Below are positions 32,831-47,200 of a stretch of 64,000 nucleotides of DNA, in pieces. Origin of the DNA: Gonatopus flavifemur (Eukaryota; Arthropoda; Insecta; Hymenoptera; Dryinidae); assembly GCA_018340375.1 (NCBI GenBank), contig JAFFJZ010000001.1:77492001-77556000 (forward strand). Direction: 5' to 3'. Position numbers and translations under genes: made by a program. Below the pieces are notes generated by a model that was given only the letters and a program-made list of their open reading frames with translations, was not told where the DNA came from and did no database searches. The first letter of the stretch is position 1; each line of letters opens with the position of its first letter.

Positions 32831-35800
32831 TGGAATGGACGTCTAAAGAAGTCTTTGTTTTTTTAAATTAATTGAGGGAATAGTTGAATTTTGTTTGGTA
32901 ACATGTCTGTCACCATAAATAATCATATATTGTGGTTCTGAAATAAGATTTAGAGTATTGCGTTTTCCATAAAACAAACGCACGCACGAAATAAAATGGG
33001 GATGTAAAAATTATCGGAAAAGGGAGATTATGACGGAGGGTGAATCTCGTGTGAAATCTACAACGAACTTCAGTTGGATTTAGATAGTTATCGTGGTTAC
33101 CATAGCAACACCACTGCTACTAATGCGTTTGGATGTAATTACGCAATAACATCTTGATCAACAAGAAAATCGACATTTTAACGTTGGTTAGGGTGTTCTT
33201 GCGTAAAACTATCCATTCGTGATATCGGTTCCACTGTAAATTCCTTTCCAATCGCAGTTATGTCAGCGGTTATTCCAAATCAACAAGAATCAGGACAGAA
33301 CCCACGCGAAATTGTTTCCATGCGGATAAAATTACGTTCAAAGTTTAATGTCATCCGGGATTAATGTGGAGTTAGTGAAAATGTTATCGCTCTACCAAGG
33401 ATACATCCTTAAGAACTGAGAGTCGGGTTCTTCGGGTTAATTGGGAACTCCTGATGGTAGTCATGAATGTTTATACGAATTTCATTGGTTCGAAGAGAAG
33501 CATGCGGGGTCTGGTCGTGCCGCACCCCTTCATCGTCAATGCATTAATTAACACCCCTGTCGTCGGCGTTGCACGTTCATCCACACAAGCATATACATGT
33601 ACACTTATATACAGAAGGGTGGAATGGAAACTTTGGCTGGCGTTAGAAGTCATAAAGACCTGGTTACATGCGATTTTTTGAATTATTCAAGGCCTTTTTA
33701 AATGCTATTGTGAGTCATCCAGCTATGCTCCTGAAATATGCTTGTGAATTTATGTAAAGAAGAAATAGAAATAGACGATATTCGACATTATCGATATTTT
33801 TTTATACAATATTTGTTAAGGTTCAATAGAATTTTACAAAATATCGATAAAATCCAATATCGTTCATCATTCAGGAGAGAGTTATGATTTTATTGTTCTA
33901 TTAATTTTACATTGCTGTTGGGATGAATGATGAATTGAATCGTTGTTTGAGAATACTGTGACAATAATTTGATTGATTATTCGCAGAAAATATTCGTATT
34001 GTGCAAAAACAGTGGCGTCCCGGAGATTCTGGAGGCCCTCCCGTAAGTGCTAAAGATGGGGCCCTTGTGATCCAAGAAAAGACTGATTCCTGAAGAAAAT
34101 TGAGTGTCAAAAATTGAAAATTCATTCGCTATCTGAAATCAAGAAGTAATACTCTCTCTTCTGTTTTCTTGTTTCTAATAAAATTCTCACTCTTTTAGAT
34201 TCAAAGTAATCGTTCACAGTTTCATGAGGATTACTGTTTCTTGGTGAAAATTGTCAATAAAATATTTCCAACTCATCAACAACGATATATTCGAATGAGA
34301 TTAAAGTTATATACACTCAGTACTGATATATATATACATATATTGAAAAAGAGATTACCAAAAGAGTCTTTTACATATCCATACTTGCCCTGAATTGCAA
34401 TTCCAAACGATAATGATTCAAGATGAAAAAAGCCCCACGAATTCACAGTTCACTTAGTCTTTGTGAATTAACGGTAACCGGAGGCTGTCGCATTCGTTGT
34501 ATATGATGAAATTTGAAATTTTCCATTCCGTCCTGTATCGTTAACAGTACTAATTATTCTCAGTGATCGATTCGTCATTCATGCACGCTCATTTACATTC
34601 ATATATGACGAATATACGTATTATAAACACATAATACATAATTCAAGTCCCGTGTACCAAGTTAATCCCCGGTCATCTATCAACGGCATGGAATTGTTTT
34701 TCGTTTATTATTACTTCTCATAATTATTTCATACGTGAATCAACAATAATTTTGCTATTGCGAGGAGAGACACGGGTTGTACAATGATAATTTGAATTCG
34801 TTGATATTGTTTTTATAATTATGCGTACATACGTATTGTATTTGAACCGATTTAAATTCAAGGGAAAAGTGCTCGGACGATGAAGATATCCGAAAATCAA
34901 TTTTTTAGAGAACATTTTCCATAGCTTTGAATGGAATTATATTGATTCAAAGATACGGAGAGAATACATGAAAATAGAGCAGGTATGTTTAGAGAAGAAT
35001 ATTGATCGTGAGTCGTGATTGGCAATGAAATCTAAATCAGAAATAGCGATCAAAAGTCAACTTCACGCCTCAATGTGCGAGATGAGCGGATAAAGAGACG
35101 TAGGTAGAAGTGAATCAAAGTGATTGTACCATCAGAGAAACGTGATAAACGTGAGTACAGCTGCACAAGTGTCTTAAGATAATAGATGTGAATATAACTT
35201 ACTCTCAAGCAAAGCTAGAAAATTTATGTCCTCAATTGAGAATGAAAGTGAATGCGGTTAGTCACCTTACATGGGAATTTTTTATTTCCCTCAACCTATC
35301 TGTTGGTCCTAATTTCTCATCAAACCTATGAATTTTTTTTGAATAAAATGAGCTTTTTCTTTGAAAACTGACTCATGACAACAGAGAAAATTCAAGGAAT
35401 TACGTTTTTTTGTATACATTTTTGAACATTTCTTCACAAAGGATTTAAATGAATGATATTCTACGATTCAAAGTATTGATTTTAGAAAATAAGATAATAT
35501 ATGAGACTTGACGAACATGTAGTTCTTGAGAATAAGTGGTTTATCTATCCCTCTTATCAAGTATACTCGTGCTTCATTTTACGCTCCTTAAGATGCATTG
35601 AAATCCAGAGGGTCTACACTATTGCGAAGCATATTGGACCCCACGTCCGAATGATTAATGTCGCCCACGTTCCATGAAACCCGAGAAATACCGTATTGTC
35701 TTTGCTCGCAACCGTTCTCTAATAGATACAAATGTTGGCGTTACCTTACGGTGGTGCCCGAAGTATAATCATCTTTGTTTAAGCTGTGTTAGTGTGCCAG

Positions 35801-38527
35801 AAACGACAATCATCCGTGTCTCTCTATTTCGTCCAATAGATTGAATTTTATTTCATAAACAAAATAATTCGTAACTAATCTTTCTTCGTTGTTATTCAAA
35901 TTCTGGGGATTCGAATATTTCTTTGGCTCTTATAATTTTGATTTTATGCTTTTAACATTTCTTTATAAGAATTCCATTTCCATCCCATAAATCTCGGGTT
36001 CATTGAAAAATGAAAAATTTTCATATGAATTTTGTCTAATGTCCAAAAGTTCAATTTCTCTTTTATATAAATTTGAAACCTTATAATGAGGCTTCGGGGT
36101 ATCTTTTGGCTAGAAACTCATTGCAAAACAAGGAGAAATATTTCTAATTCCAGGGTTGAATAATCACGAAAAAGACCAACCACTAATATCGTGGTTATGG
36201 TATTGTACTAATAAAATCTATCGAGATTTCAATCCATCGATCTCTCATATATTAAATGACCTACTCGTAGTTCAAAGCAAGTCGAACATCAAATAAAATC
36301 AATTAGAGTTTAATTGAACAATTGGTACTTGATTGATGTGGATAGATTTAATGAAATCAAGTTAAAAATACAAATATTTTTAATCTGAAATCGAATAGTG
36401 TCACTATCTGTTATGATATACGGATTTTATTATTCGCGTTGAAAACATTCGTGTTATTAAAGAAGATGTTAGCGTAGGTAACTCGCATCGTTGGTCAGAA
36501 AGAGACGTAATCGTAAAATAAAAAAAAGTTCTCATACCGACGTTAGTATCTCCTGAGAGGAATAAAAAATAATTCCTGTTATTTACTTATTTTTCACGAA
36601 GCAATCTTTATAAATTGAAATGTTTGAAAAGCATAGTCAAAACTTCGTAATGAATCATACAAATTCAGAACATAATTGAAAGTGAGGGAAAAAGAGGAAG
36701 AAAATGCCCTGCTCATAGTGGAATTGAAGTTCTGTCTGGTCAGGTAATCCAATTGCGTTTATAGTGTATGTGTCTCGTTTCATGACGGTAATGGTAGAAA
36801 CAGAGTAAGTCTAGGGTCAAGGAAGAGGAAGAGAGTCACGAAACATGGCCTTCTACGAACACATCTCGCTATAATCCCCTTAACTTTCCTAGTACACACG
36901 AAAATTTTGTGGCTCACTGCTGTGCGGAGGGTTCCCGTTCGATAAAAGAAATGCAGACGCATGAGAGTTTTTTCATGAGAAGTCACTCAACAAAATGGAA
37001 TCACGTTTTAAAATCATTGAAAATTTATGAATTTGATGTTCGTCTGAATTTCGGACGAAAATGTTCAAACTGTCTGATCATTTCAGTTTTTTTCCACTTC
37101 ACATCGATTCATTTTGTACAGCGAATGTGCTTTGAGAAGAACAAAGACTTTATTTATACCGAGCCTATCCTCATCGAATCTGAAAGGCTAATGTAAACGA
37201 TTTCATTATGTTACTCTACGTTGTATCGTACACGCGATTAATCAAAATCTTCAGGGTTGTTTCCATCGATAAATAATTTAATCAATTTTCGTACCCTCCG
37301 ATCGAATGAATGTGGTTTCTAAATGAATTTATTCACAGATAATACTTAGACCATGAGTTTGGCTTTGATCTGGATCGACTCTCCACGAATTATTCACGTG
37401 AGCTTCCTGCATTTGCCTCTGCAAACCTGTTGTGTGTATCTGTGTGTCCAACGCATGGACGCATGTACATATATACGTACCCAGGTAGGAGCCAACCGTG
37501 CAAACTATTGTTTTAGTCAGATTAGTGTATATAATGTCAAATCGGGCGTATAGGAAATTAGGAGAGAGCTCAAATAGAACTATCAACTCTAAATAGAATA
37601 TATCAGTCACTTTGATTGAGTTATGTTCGTACAGAGGGTGCGAGGATTCTAGGGAAAAGGAAGATGAATTGCATCTTTTTATCACATTTCTCATCATCTC
37701 GAATCATTCATTAATGCAAAAACTGAAATTGCTGTGGAAAATCTAAAGTGAATGAGTACAGCATATTTGAATATTTCTTTTCTATTGTAAAAAATATGGG
37801 AACCTTTGGAAAGAGTCCACCAAATTATGGTGAAAAATTCCTCATCCTTCTTTTCCCAAAGGAGGAACTTTGCTGTCATAATTTTTAAAGAAAAAGATTC
37901 CAAAAAAATAGAAAAAGTCATCCGATTTTTATAAAAATCTAATGATCCCTCAAGGGAAGTTCAAACACATATATCAATCAGTATTATTCAATTTTCAAAT
38001 TGAAGAAGACATGGTCGGAGGGAACAATGGCGGGTGCTATAAGAAGGAATTTCTTTCTCTTCTGTTTAAGAGAGATATCAATATAAAAAGCCTTTTACCG
38101 TTTATGTTAATTCCAGGATATCCAGGTTGTCGAGATGAAAAATATTACAGTTACAACAGATCAGTAGCTTTAATATTCATGTGAAATTTTAATGCAAAGT
38201 AATGTGCTGTGCATATTTGATACGTATTATTTGTCGTATATCTAACTACTTGCATACGTCCTAGATCCATACACGTTAGTCGTTACATGCGTCAGCCAAC
38301 GAATTGTGTCAGTAAATCGCATAACGTTGAGAAACATAATGTACCAGTGAAATGAATTACAATTGTATTCGAATTATGGGTGTACTGCGATATGAACTCC
38401 CAAATGAAATCGAATTCCCATTACAACAGTTGATACTGCATATTTGTATCAATTCAATGCAACTCTTATTGTCTGATATATCACAGGAATCAATTGTTTT
38501 ACGTAAATATTTTCAACATGAGAGAAA
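32831..38527. other. gene-free stretch
   Basis: No gene was recognised in 5.7 kb. The stretch contains the X-box at 33096-33109. A short GC-rich piece at about 34008-34075 begins CAGTGGCGTCCCGGAG, which resembles a DNA-transposon end but has no partner. A lone CCCAGGTAG word, like the terminus at 14627, occurs near 37481. Open frames up to 122 codons (37329-37697, minus) lack motifs. Confidence 0.4.
33096..33109. promoter_or_regulatory. X-box, RFX-type binding motif
   Basis: GTTACCATAGCAAC matches the X-box consensus (GT-N-N-YYAT-R-N-AAC type) bound by RFX factors such as DAF-19 and Rfx at every defined position, as an imperfect inverted repeat of GTTACC/GCAAC half-sites around AT. RFX sites control ciliary genes in animals. 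No gene start was found beside it, so function is inferred from the motif alone. Confidence 0.5.
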
Positions 38528-38531
38528 TTAA

Positions 38532-41003
38532 CCCTTTAACGCCGAGAATGCACGAAATTTTTCGACAACTTTGGAGGTGTGCATTGGTTACTTAACGGGT
38601 GAATTTTTTATCCAAACCCACTTTTTTAATTGTTTTCGAGGTCGCTCTTCCTAATGACGTTGAGAAAAATTGAGAAAAAAAATTGTAACACTGAGTTTTT
38701 TACACTTTTTCATTAAAAAACACGACTTTTTCGTCTGTTTCTTTTTTACAAACTGAATTTTCAACACCAGAACGCCTTTCTATCCGGGTTGAACAAACAT
38801 AGACCGTGCAATTGATAGTTGAACTTCAAGATTGTGCAGCAGAAAAATTTTTTTACCGACAGGTAATTCAAAATGGCGGCTGAAACTCAAAAATTTACAA
38901 AATCTTCGATTTTTCGACGTTTTTTTGCATTCAACTGCTACTAGTTTTTGTTCCTGCTGATTATTAGTGACCTCATCACTCTCACAAGTACCTTGCACGA
39001 CTAATCATCGATAATCTGAGGGTAATCCAGCAGGGGGCCTCCAATATATTAGAAAAACAGTGTCGAAAAGTGTAAAAATGGTCATATTCTGGAAGCTTTT
39101 AATCCTTTTTACACGAATACGACTCGTAGATTTGGAATGGACCCCTTGTGCGGGTTGTTCATGTATAGAAGATGGCCCAATAGACATTCTGACCCTTTTG
39201 GGCCGGGGGGGGGGGCACTCTTGGGGCCAAAGCAAAACCATCTTTTTTTAAGATAATAGAACGATCTTTTCTTGTACTAAAAAGTTGTAAAAATGAATTG
39301 GCTTTTTGTGTCAGAGTTAACTTTGACCATTCGAGTGTAAGAGATACCAGGGGTGGATCTAGGAATGGATTTGGGAGAGAAGGGGGTTGTGAACTTCTCA
39401 ATAGGAATAAGGAGTTATATTTATGTCAAGGCTTATACCAAAGTGGTGATTTTTCCGCAAAAATGTTCGGGAACTGTTGAAAGAGAACATGGGCCAGATG
39501 AGGCCCCATTTTGCATGATGCCCCGAGATCAGGCACCATCAGGCCCATTTTTTATTCTAAGAGTTTTCGTACATTTTTGAGAAAAAAGACCACTTTGGCA
39601 AAAATTTTGACGTGACCTTGACTTATTGTTTCTATTAGTTTGATTTTGGATTTGAGGATTTGCAGGTCGTTCTCAAAATTCATTCTGCAACTAAGTTTTT
39701 GGCAATATTTTTTTTTAGGAGAGGGGGGGTTGTCATCCCATACTAAATTGTCTACCTCTGCGTGGTAAGAATCGGGCACCATTGGAAGTCAATGGCAACT
39801 GACAATATTGGATTTAGTGTGGGATGTCACCCCCCCCCACCCCTTCAAAAAAAACTATTGCCAAAAACTTAGTTGCAGAATGAATTTTGAGAAGGACCTG
39901 CAAATCCTCAAATCCAAAATCAAACTAATAGGAACAATAAGTCAAAGTGACGTCAAAATTTTTGCCAAAGTGGTCTTTGTTCTCAAAAATGTACGAAAAC
40001 TCTTAAAATAAAGAATGGGCCTGATGGTGCCTGATTTCGGGGCATCGTGCAAAATAGGGCCTCATCTGGCCCATGTTCTCTTCCAACAGTTCCCGAAGAT
40101 TCTCGCGAAAAAATGACCACTTTGGTACAATACAAGCCTTGATATAAATATAACTCCTTATTCCTATTGAGAAGTTCACCACCCCCTTCTCTCCCAAATC
40201 CATTCCTTGATCCGCCCCTGGTATCTCTTACACTCGAATGGTCAAAGTTAACTCTGACACGAACAGCCAATTCATTTTTACAACTTTTTAGTACAAGAAA
40301 AGATCGTTCTATTTTCTTAAAGAAAGACGGTTTTGCTTTGGCCCCAAGAGTGCCCCCCCCCCGGCCCAAAAGGGTCAGAATGTCTATTGGTCCATCTTCC
40401 ATACATGAACAACCCGCACAAGGGGTCCAGTCCAAATCTACGAGTCGTATTCGTGTAAAAAGGATTAAAAGCCTCCAGAATATGACTATTTTTACACTTT
40501 TCGACACTGTTTTTCTGATATATTCGAGGCCCCCTGCTGGATTACCCCCAGATTATCGATGATTAGTCAGCTATAATCAGCGGGAACAAATACTAGTAGC
40601 ACTTGAATGCAAAAAAACGTCGAAAAATCAAAGATTTTGTAAATTTTTAAGTTTCAACCGCCATTTTGAATTACCTGTCGGTAAAAAAATTTTTCTGCTG
40701 CACAATCTCAAAGTTTAACTATTAATTGCACGGTCTATGTTTGTTCAACCCGGATAGAAAGGCGTTCTGGTGTTGAAAATCCAGTTTGTAAAAAAAACAG
40801 ACGAAAAAATCGTGTTTTTTAATGAAAAAGTGTAAAAAACTCAGTGTTACAATTTTTTTTCTCAATTTTTCTCAACGTCATTAGAAAGAGCGACCTGAAA
40901 AACAATTAAAAAAGTGGGTTTGGATGAAAAATTCACCCGTTAAGTAACCAATGCACACCTCCAAAGTTGTCGAAAAATTTCGTGCATTCTCGGCGTTGAA
41001 GGG
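38532..41003. mobile_element. 2.47-kb near-palindromic element with piggyBac-type ends
   Basis: TTAA flanks both ends (38528-38531 and 41004-41007). The termini are CCCTTTAACGCCGAGAATGC and, reversed, CCCTTCAACGCCGAGAATGC, with the CCC start and TTAA duplication typical of piggyBac. The two arms (38532-39752 and 39801-41003) are reverse complements along their whole length with scattered substitutions, around a 48-bp centre. G-rich and C-rich runs (39206-39216, 39723-39728, 39829-39838 and about 40351) mark matching places in the arms. The motif CAGGGG(T/C)GGATC, like some hAT ends, occurs once per arm. The longest open frame in the window (174 codons, 39983-40507, minus) lies in the right arm, has counterparts in the left arm and resembles no transposase. 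It is therefore a non-autonomous snap-back element. Confidence 0.9.
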
Positions 41004-41040
41004 TTAAGTTTATATTTCTTCCTTTCAGAGAATGAAAAGC

Positions 41041-41269
41041 CCTCTGAAATCGGAAAAGTTAAATTCAAGATCATTTGATCATGCCATAATTAATGACGGA
41101 GCAAATTTCCAGTTTGGATTCAATATTGCTCAATTATTCACAAATTTCAAGCACTCTTCATCAGAAATCTGTGAATAGTTGAGCAATATTCAACTCCCAA
41201 TAGAAATGTGTTTTATCATTTATCATGGCATGATCAAATAATCTTGAATGAAACCTTTCCGATCGAGGC
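41041..41269. mobile_element. 229-bp hairpin element
   Basis: The arms (about 41041-41147 and 41170-41269) pair through CGGAAA(A/G)G, ATTCAAGAT, ATTTGATCATGCCAT and GAATATTGCTCAA around a loop of about 22 bp. The outermost bases CCTC and GAGG also pair. It starts 34 bp after the large palindrome. No clear target duplication or coding capacity was seen. Confidence 0.75.
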
Positions 41270-44200
41270 ATTGTTGAAACCATACATAATATACAATATA
41301 CAAATTGTATAAAAATTATATATAATTTGGATAATTTTTCAAATTCGGGAAATTACTGATACATGTTTTATCATGGACAAGTCACGGTTGGGCGCGGGTG
41401 CCTTTTATAAAGAGAAACAAAGATTGCGAGAACTGCGACAAGGATGTTAGTTTGGGTACTCACAGCATTTTCATCTCAATAAATTTAAGCAACAAACCTC
41501 TCCATGTAAAAGAAAGTGATTTCAAGTGATATAATCAGTCTTCATCATTTAATCCGACTCCCGTTGCATTATCACGGCCTGACTACAAAATTGAACTGAA
41601 GTTTCGCAATACTTTTTCTAATCGGGAATTATTTCGATGCTCATTTGTTTTGAATTTTTTGATTAATTAAATATTCATAAAACCAGCGATCGTGCAGTTT
41701 TGACTCAATATTTGAAATTATGAACGAATGAGGATAAATAACAATTGAAATCGGAAAACATAAGAACAACATTCCATCTCACAAAGATGGAGCTATAAAG
41801 GTGCACGATGAACAATTCAATAACGAAAATATCAATGAAACAAATGTGGTTGAAGCTTAGATCGTTTACCGAAATGGCTTGGTAATCGAAAACAGGCACA
41901 TTTATATGGTGCACGAATGCTTTTTCTTATTGTTGTTTTTCAATGGTATGAGGATATTACATTCATATCAATTATGGGTAGGGTTTCTCAATCGAATCCT
42001 GAAAAGTGTTGGCACTTATACATGATCGAATTACATTAATTTCAATGGGGATAGACCATATCTTCGCGTTCACTAATTATACGAAGGAACAGATATCCCT
42101 TGATTTACTTTTATTCGAACGCAACCAGCGTTGGCTCTGGTTGCTCGATAGATCCAAAGATTTTTCAAGAATATGTAAAACTAGAACATTCGTTCCCTCG
42201 ATTGGAGAATTGTCGGCAAATCTACAAAGATCGTGCACTTGACTGATGGATCATTCGAGACGAGATTCAATAATTATTTACTCGAATGTCATGGATTGTA
42301 CACAACATGCATCGATGCTTGTACGCATATGATCGTTCCCGCGGTTTCGACGCTTTGTTGTGGGCGATGGATCGGTATAGTAACTGGATGTAGAAAGGGG
42401 ACGTAGGAGGATGAGGAACGATGGGGGAGGTTTGTATGTTGTGTATGGGTAGTAGAAGGTAGAGGGGGATCGCTTAAGCACCGTGGAAAATTCAATTTGG
42501 AAAAGCGACCCGACCTCGCGTATCTCGGCTTCAATTTACCAGTCTCGAAAGGATCACGATGCCTGTTATGGATACGTGATTCGATGTGAACTGTATATCG
42601 CGTTGCCAATAGAAACCAGAAACCGTATCAACCCTCCGGGTTGATAGAGCCAGCAATTTTACCATAACATGGAACCAATGAGGGGCAGGGAGGAGGTTGG
42701 TGGAAGAATTGTTTCTCAACGAGCGTTTCTGAATGGTCTTTTGATATAAAAAGAAAAACAAAACAAAATCTACGTATATATCGATTAAATTAGTCCCACG
42801 GATCTTTTTGAAGAAACCAACGAGTTTTGTACCCTTGTTCGGTTCGCGTTGGTTTTTCGTACACCGATTAGCATAACCAAGATATTCCATCCCCGGTATT
42901 CGAATTCGTCTTTGATCGTAAACGTCCGATCTTTTCGAACACACGCACCTTTTTCTTTCTTCCCTTCAAATTTGAAATCGATGATAAATCTCATTGTCGA
43001 ATTGATTTATGTTTCAGGTGTGTATTATTCAAGTGACAATTCGTTCGATCAAAGGGGACGTGAGTATTCAAATATATTTCCCTTTCTTTATCTATGGAGT
43101 CAGCCTCGAGCATGAAATATAGTTCGGAAAATATTTACAGGAGTGTTGAGAGGTTTTTCTGGATCAATGATGAGTCAGTGAACACTCTTTTCTAATAATT
43201 CCACAACCTTGGAACAGAATAGTTATATATTTTATCAGATACTTTGGTGGAAGAATAATCTGGAAATGTTTCATAGACTCGCATTTATCAGTATTTGCGT
43301 GATATTTATCTGTTAATGAATTGATGTTAAGTACGTGTTGAGCATTGCTAATCGCGGTTTAAAACGGTTGCACGTGTCCCAAAATGTTACTTGGATAATG
43401 AAATAATGAGATTGTAGCTTCAGCTCTCGCATAATAACGATAATGATCACGATGATGATGATGATGATGATCGTGTAATTTTTAATATATCGAGTAAACG
43501 ATGTAGTTTATAAAGCACGATCATTCCTTTCGGAACCCTTCGAATTATTTATAATCCATATCGCTGTTATGATTTCATTTGAGAATATGCATTCACGAGA
43601 TCTTGATATCGAGGGACTGTTTTGTTCTCAAACTCCATAACGTTGTCCCTGGTATTCGAAAATATCCTATCAAAGTGCAACTTGCAAACGAATGCATGAC
43701 GATATTTTGATGTGAATGTGAAATTACATAAAGACAATACAGGTCATTATTCAGTTTGAACACTGAAGTTGATAGTTTCACGAGAAACTATCAAACTCAA
43801 TATCCACCCCGATGATGATATCAAATCGTACGTACGGATACACAAGAGTGTACAGTCAATCAGAGCCATGACAGCAGAAATTGTCTGAATCCCACAAAGG
43901 ACGATAGAATATATTGTAAGCCTGATTTGACCATACTCCGTGTGATGCTCTGTGTGAGATTGAAATTGCAACTCCGAGGAATTAGGACGCACACCCAATT
44001 GATGACAAATGCCGATCTTCCCATCCGTTTGAATGTTGGAAAGTCGGAATGCAAGTCTGATTATTTACTATGAATATAAGGTGTATTGTATTCCAAGCAG
44101 AAACTTTGTTACCACTGGTATTTCGAGTTTTAGAGTTCCCTGAAAATAATATATGTTTGTACCAAAAGAATATATGGGGTTTTTCCAGCATTATTGAAAC

Positions 44201-47200
44201 ATTTTTGTTCATTAATGAATGATTTCAGTAAATCCAAGGGATCATCAAGATTGAATCGCTAAACAAATGATGAATGAACATTCTATCGATCATGGTAAAT
44301 ACATTTTCATCGACGCACGGAAAGGAAATTGATCGAATCGAAGCAATTTCGAATATTGTACTATTTTTATTACCGTGTCGTATGAATTGCGTTAATGGAA
44401 GGAAACTATGTCCCGTTAACGAGGTATTGATGAACATTATAGCAATCGCTATTGTTACTGCGCTAATAATAATCAGAGAAGAGTCGTTCATTTGATACAA
44501 ACTCGCGAACGTATTGTTAATGAATCGCCCAATTAAACGTATGCGCAGAGCGATGATAGAATTTTGTTACCTGAATGCTCTTGTATGATTCTCTAGGGGA
44601 TGACACTGTTATGCTGTGCAGTTTGCAGCTTATTGTTGTACTTTGTTGGACACCCAATGATATTTGAATTATATTTCACCTACAAATATGTTTGTCCGCG
44701 TGTGAGATCATGTAACGAGAGTTATTATAATTATGTAGATTACGTTTAATCATAACGTACAACGTTTGACACGGTGTGACTTTTTGAACGACTATCCACT
44801 GTTGTCAGACGTTACATAAAAATATGAATAGAAATACCGTTTCTTTGGTGATTGATTTCAATCGATAGAGATCGTCCTAGCAACTGATGGTAGAAGTCAC
44901 TCTAGTACCTAAAAATTACCTTGTTTTCCTAATTTGATATGAAACATGGAACACAATCAACAACATCACATATAATCCTTATTCCTCCAGAGTCATTGTA
45001 TTCATCCATATACAATATGGTATTAAGAATGAATCACAGCTCAATATTTTGTGCCTTGCTTTTAAAATTATACGTCATGTATAAACTCTTGTACTCTCAG
45101 CCACTTTCTGTGATTAGGTCTCGCAGCTGTGTACTTTCAAATGTTTGTACCAAGACTTTATGTACGTAGGCTGCTGGATTCGAGTTGTGGCAGTATCTTT
45201 TCTCTTCCACCACAGATGGAAACTCATTGGAAGTTTTGCAGTTTTCAATCTCTCCTCAACACGTTATAAAACGAAGTGTTCTGAGAAGAGAATTGTCTTG
45301 AAGAATTCTTCACTTGCAGAAGTAATTATCCGAAGTTTGATATTGTTCATACATCACGAGAGTACTACTTATACGCCAGAGTTAAGATAAATTGTACCAT
45401 CCAGACACGAAATTCAGATATTCAATATTAATTATAGATTTTAAATGAGTACAAACTTCAATATTTATTGAGTTTATCCTAATTGATTAACGAATGGTTA
45501 TTGAAGATATTTTAGGGTATCCTCTGGATTTACCATACAATCGGAACATTGAATTTTCACAAGTTAAACATCTGAGAACTGCACGAATTTCCGTATTCAT
45601 TCCCGACCTATAGTGCTTAAAGCACTTACGAGAATAGAATTCAATATGATTTTCTCATTCATCTTGTATTCTATTGTAATCTGAGTATTTGCTTATACGT
45701 TTGTAAATTAGTTTACTAGTTCATGTAAACACTCAGTTCACTACGTTTGATGTGAATTCAATGAATATTTTGTGAAATTAATCCACACCACCGAGTGATG
45801 TCATATTATGCCAAGCTTAGGATTTGTCTTACGGTTTTGTTTATGAATAACGCTCCGCTTTTGTACAACAGTTCTCATTGAATCAACAAGGTTTATGAAT
45901 TTTAGTATTATAAATTGACATAATGAATTTTTCAGCATTCATCCAATGATTCAATTTTTTCTAACTTTGTTGCGTGTATGGTTTCCCGTATAGGGAGGAG
46001 AAAGAATGAGAGAAAGAAAGTAGAAGAGAAAGGATACATAAGCACTTCGCGTAAATTGGCGAGTGCCTCGAAGATGGAAGAGGCATTTACGGCCTTTCAC
46101 TCTGCGTGCCTGGCCTCTTTTCTCGGCGTGATACCGCCCTTTATATATAATAGAAAAAAAAACAACAAATGGAGATTACTGTCCATCTCTTGGAATGATC
46201 AGACGAGGGAAAAAGAAAGAAAACAATAGGGAAGTTTATCGTCCGTCCCTAGATCCGGAGAATTCCACGTAACCAAAACCTATGGAATGCTCGTGATATC
46301 AGGTAAATCATGTGTGAACATCGTTTCACAGGAAGGATAGAATTGGAGACCTTCATGATCGTGTACCATGGTTCCTCTTTCAATCTGTGAGAAGGAATAT
46401 TCAAGAGGGACAAACGGAACGACGTGTGGTTGTTCAAAGATTCGTCGGTAGAATTTTCTATTCTATAAAATTATTCAATAAGTAGCTATACGTAATTACT
46501 AGATAGAAATTCAATTTGTGGTCCAAAAGTACTTTTCAAAATTTCAAACGAATGTAATTTGTACTCGAAAAGCAAATAAGTACAGATCATGTAAATGTAC
46601 TTTATATCTTAGATCATGAATGGGTGGAAAATGTATTTGTACTTTGTACTGTGAGAATTACTTTCCTGCCCGTCTCTGCAACACTCATATCAAAACTTCT
46701 CACAACCGCTCAGCATTTTTCCAGCGTTACTTCGCCATTTTCAACTTTCTGCTTCTCATTCATCATTCTTCGAAAATAAGTCCATTAATTTTTTCATCAT
46801 ACTTCCAGCAACTACAATTTACTCTCTTTCCCCTGTTCCCGGTTCAGTTAATCTTTCATCTGTGCTTCTCATCTTTTTGCAAAATTCCCCTGCCTTCAAT
46901 CCCTCTCGAGATTTGTTTTTTAAGATTCAAGCTGTTTGATCCATTTCCACTATTTCTCCGTATCTCTCAAGGCTGTTGTTTTCCATGATTCATGGAAGGA
47001 GTGAATTTCATTTTCTCCTAGTTCATCAATTGAGAAAAAATACTTGGAAATACGTTGATTTCCCGTTACAAGCTCTCTTCTTTCAAATTACATCAAAGAC
47101 ATCTTTTCAAAGATTGATGAAAGATATCGATTTATTGTGAATTGAGTACGCATTCGTTGTGACTCGATTATAATATTCTTCAATAAAGTTGAAATCAGTT

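Noticed and set aside
34008..34075. Transposon end CAGTGGCGTCCCGGAG
   Set aside because: Resembles common DNA-transposon termini, but no matching inverted end or target duplication was found nearby, so it is not called as an element.
39983..40507. 174-codon open frame, the longest in the window
   Set aside because: It lies wholly in one arm of the 2.47-kb palindrome, has broken counterparts in the other arm, includes translated G/C runs and shows no transposase or other domain.
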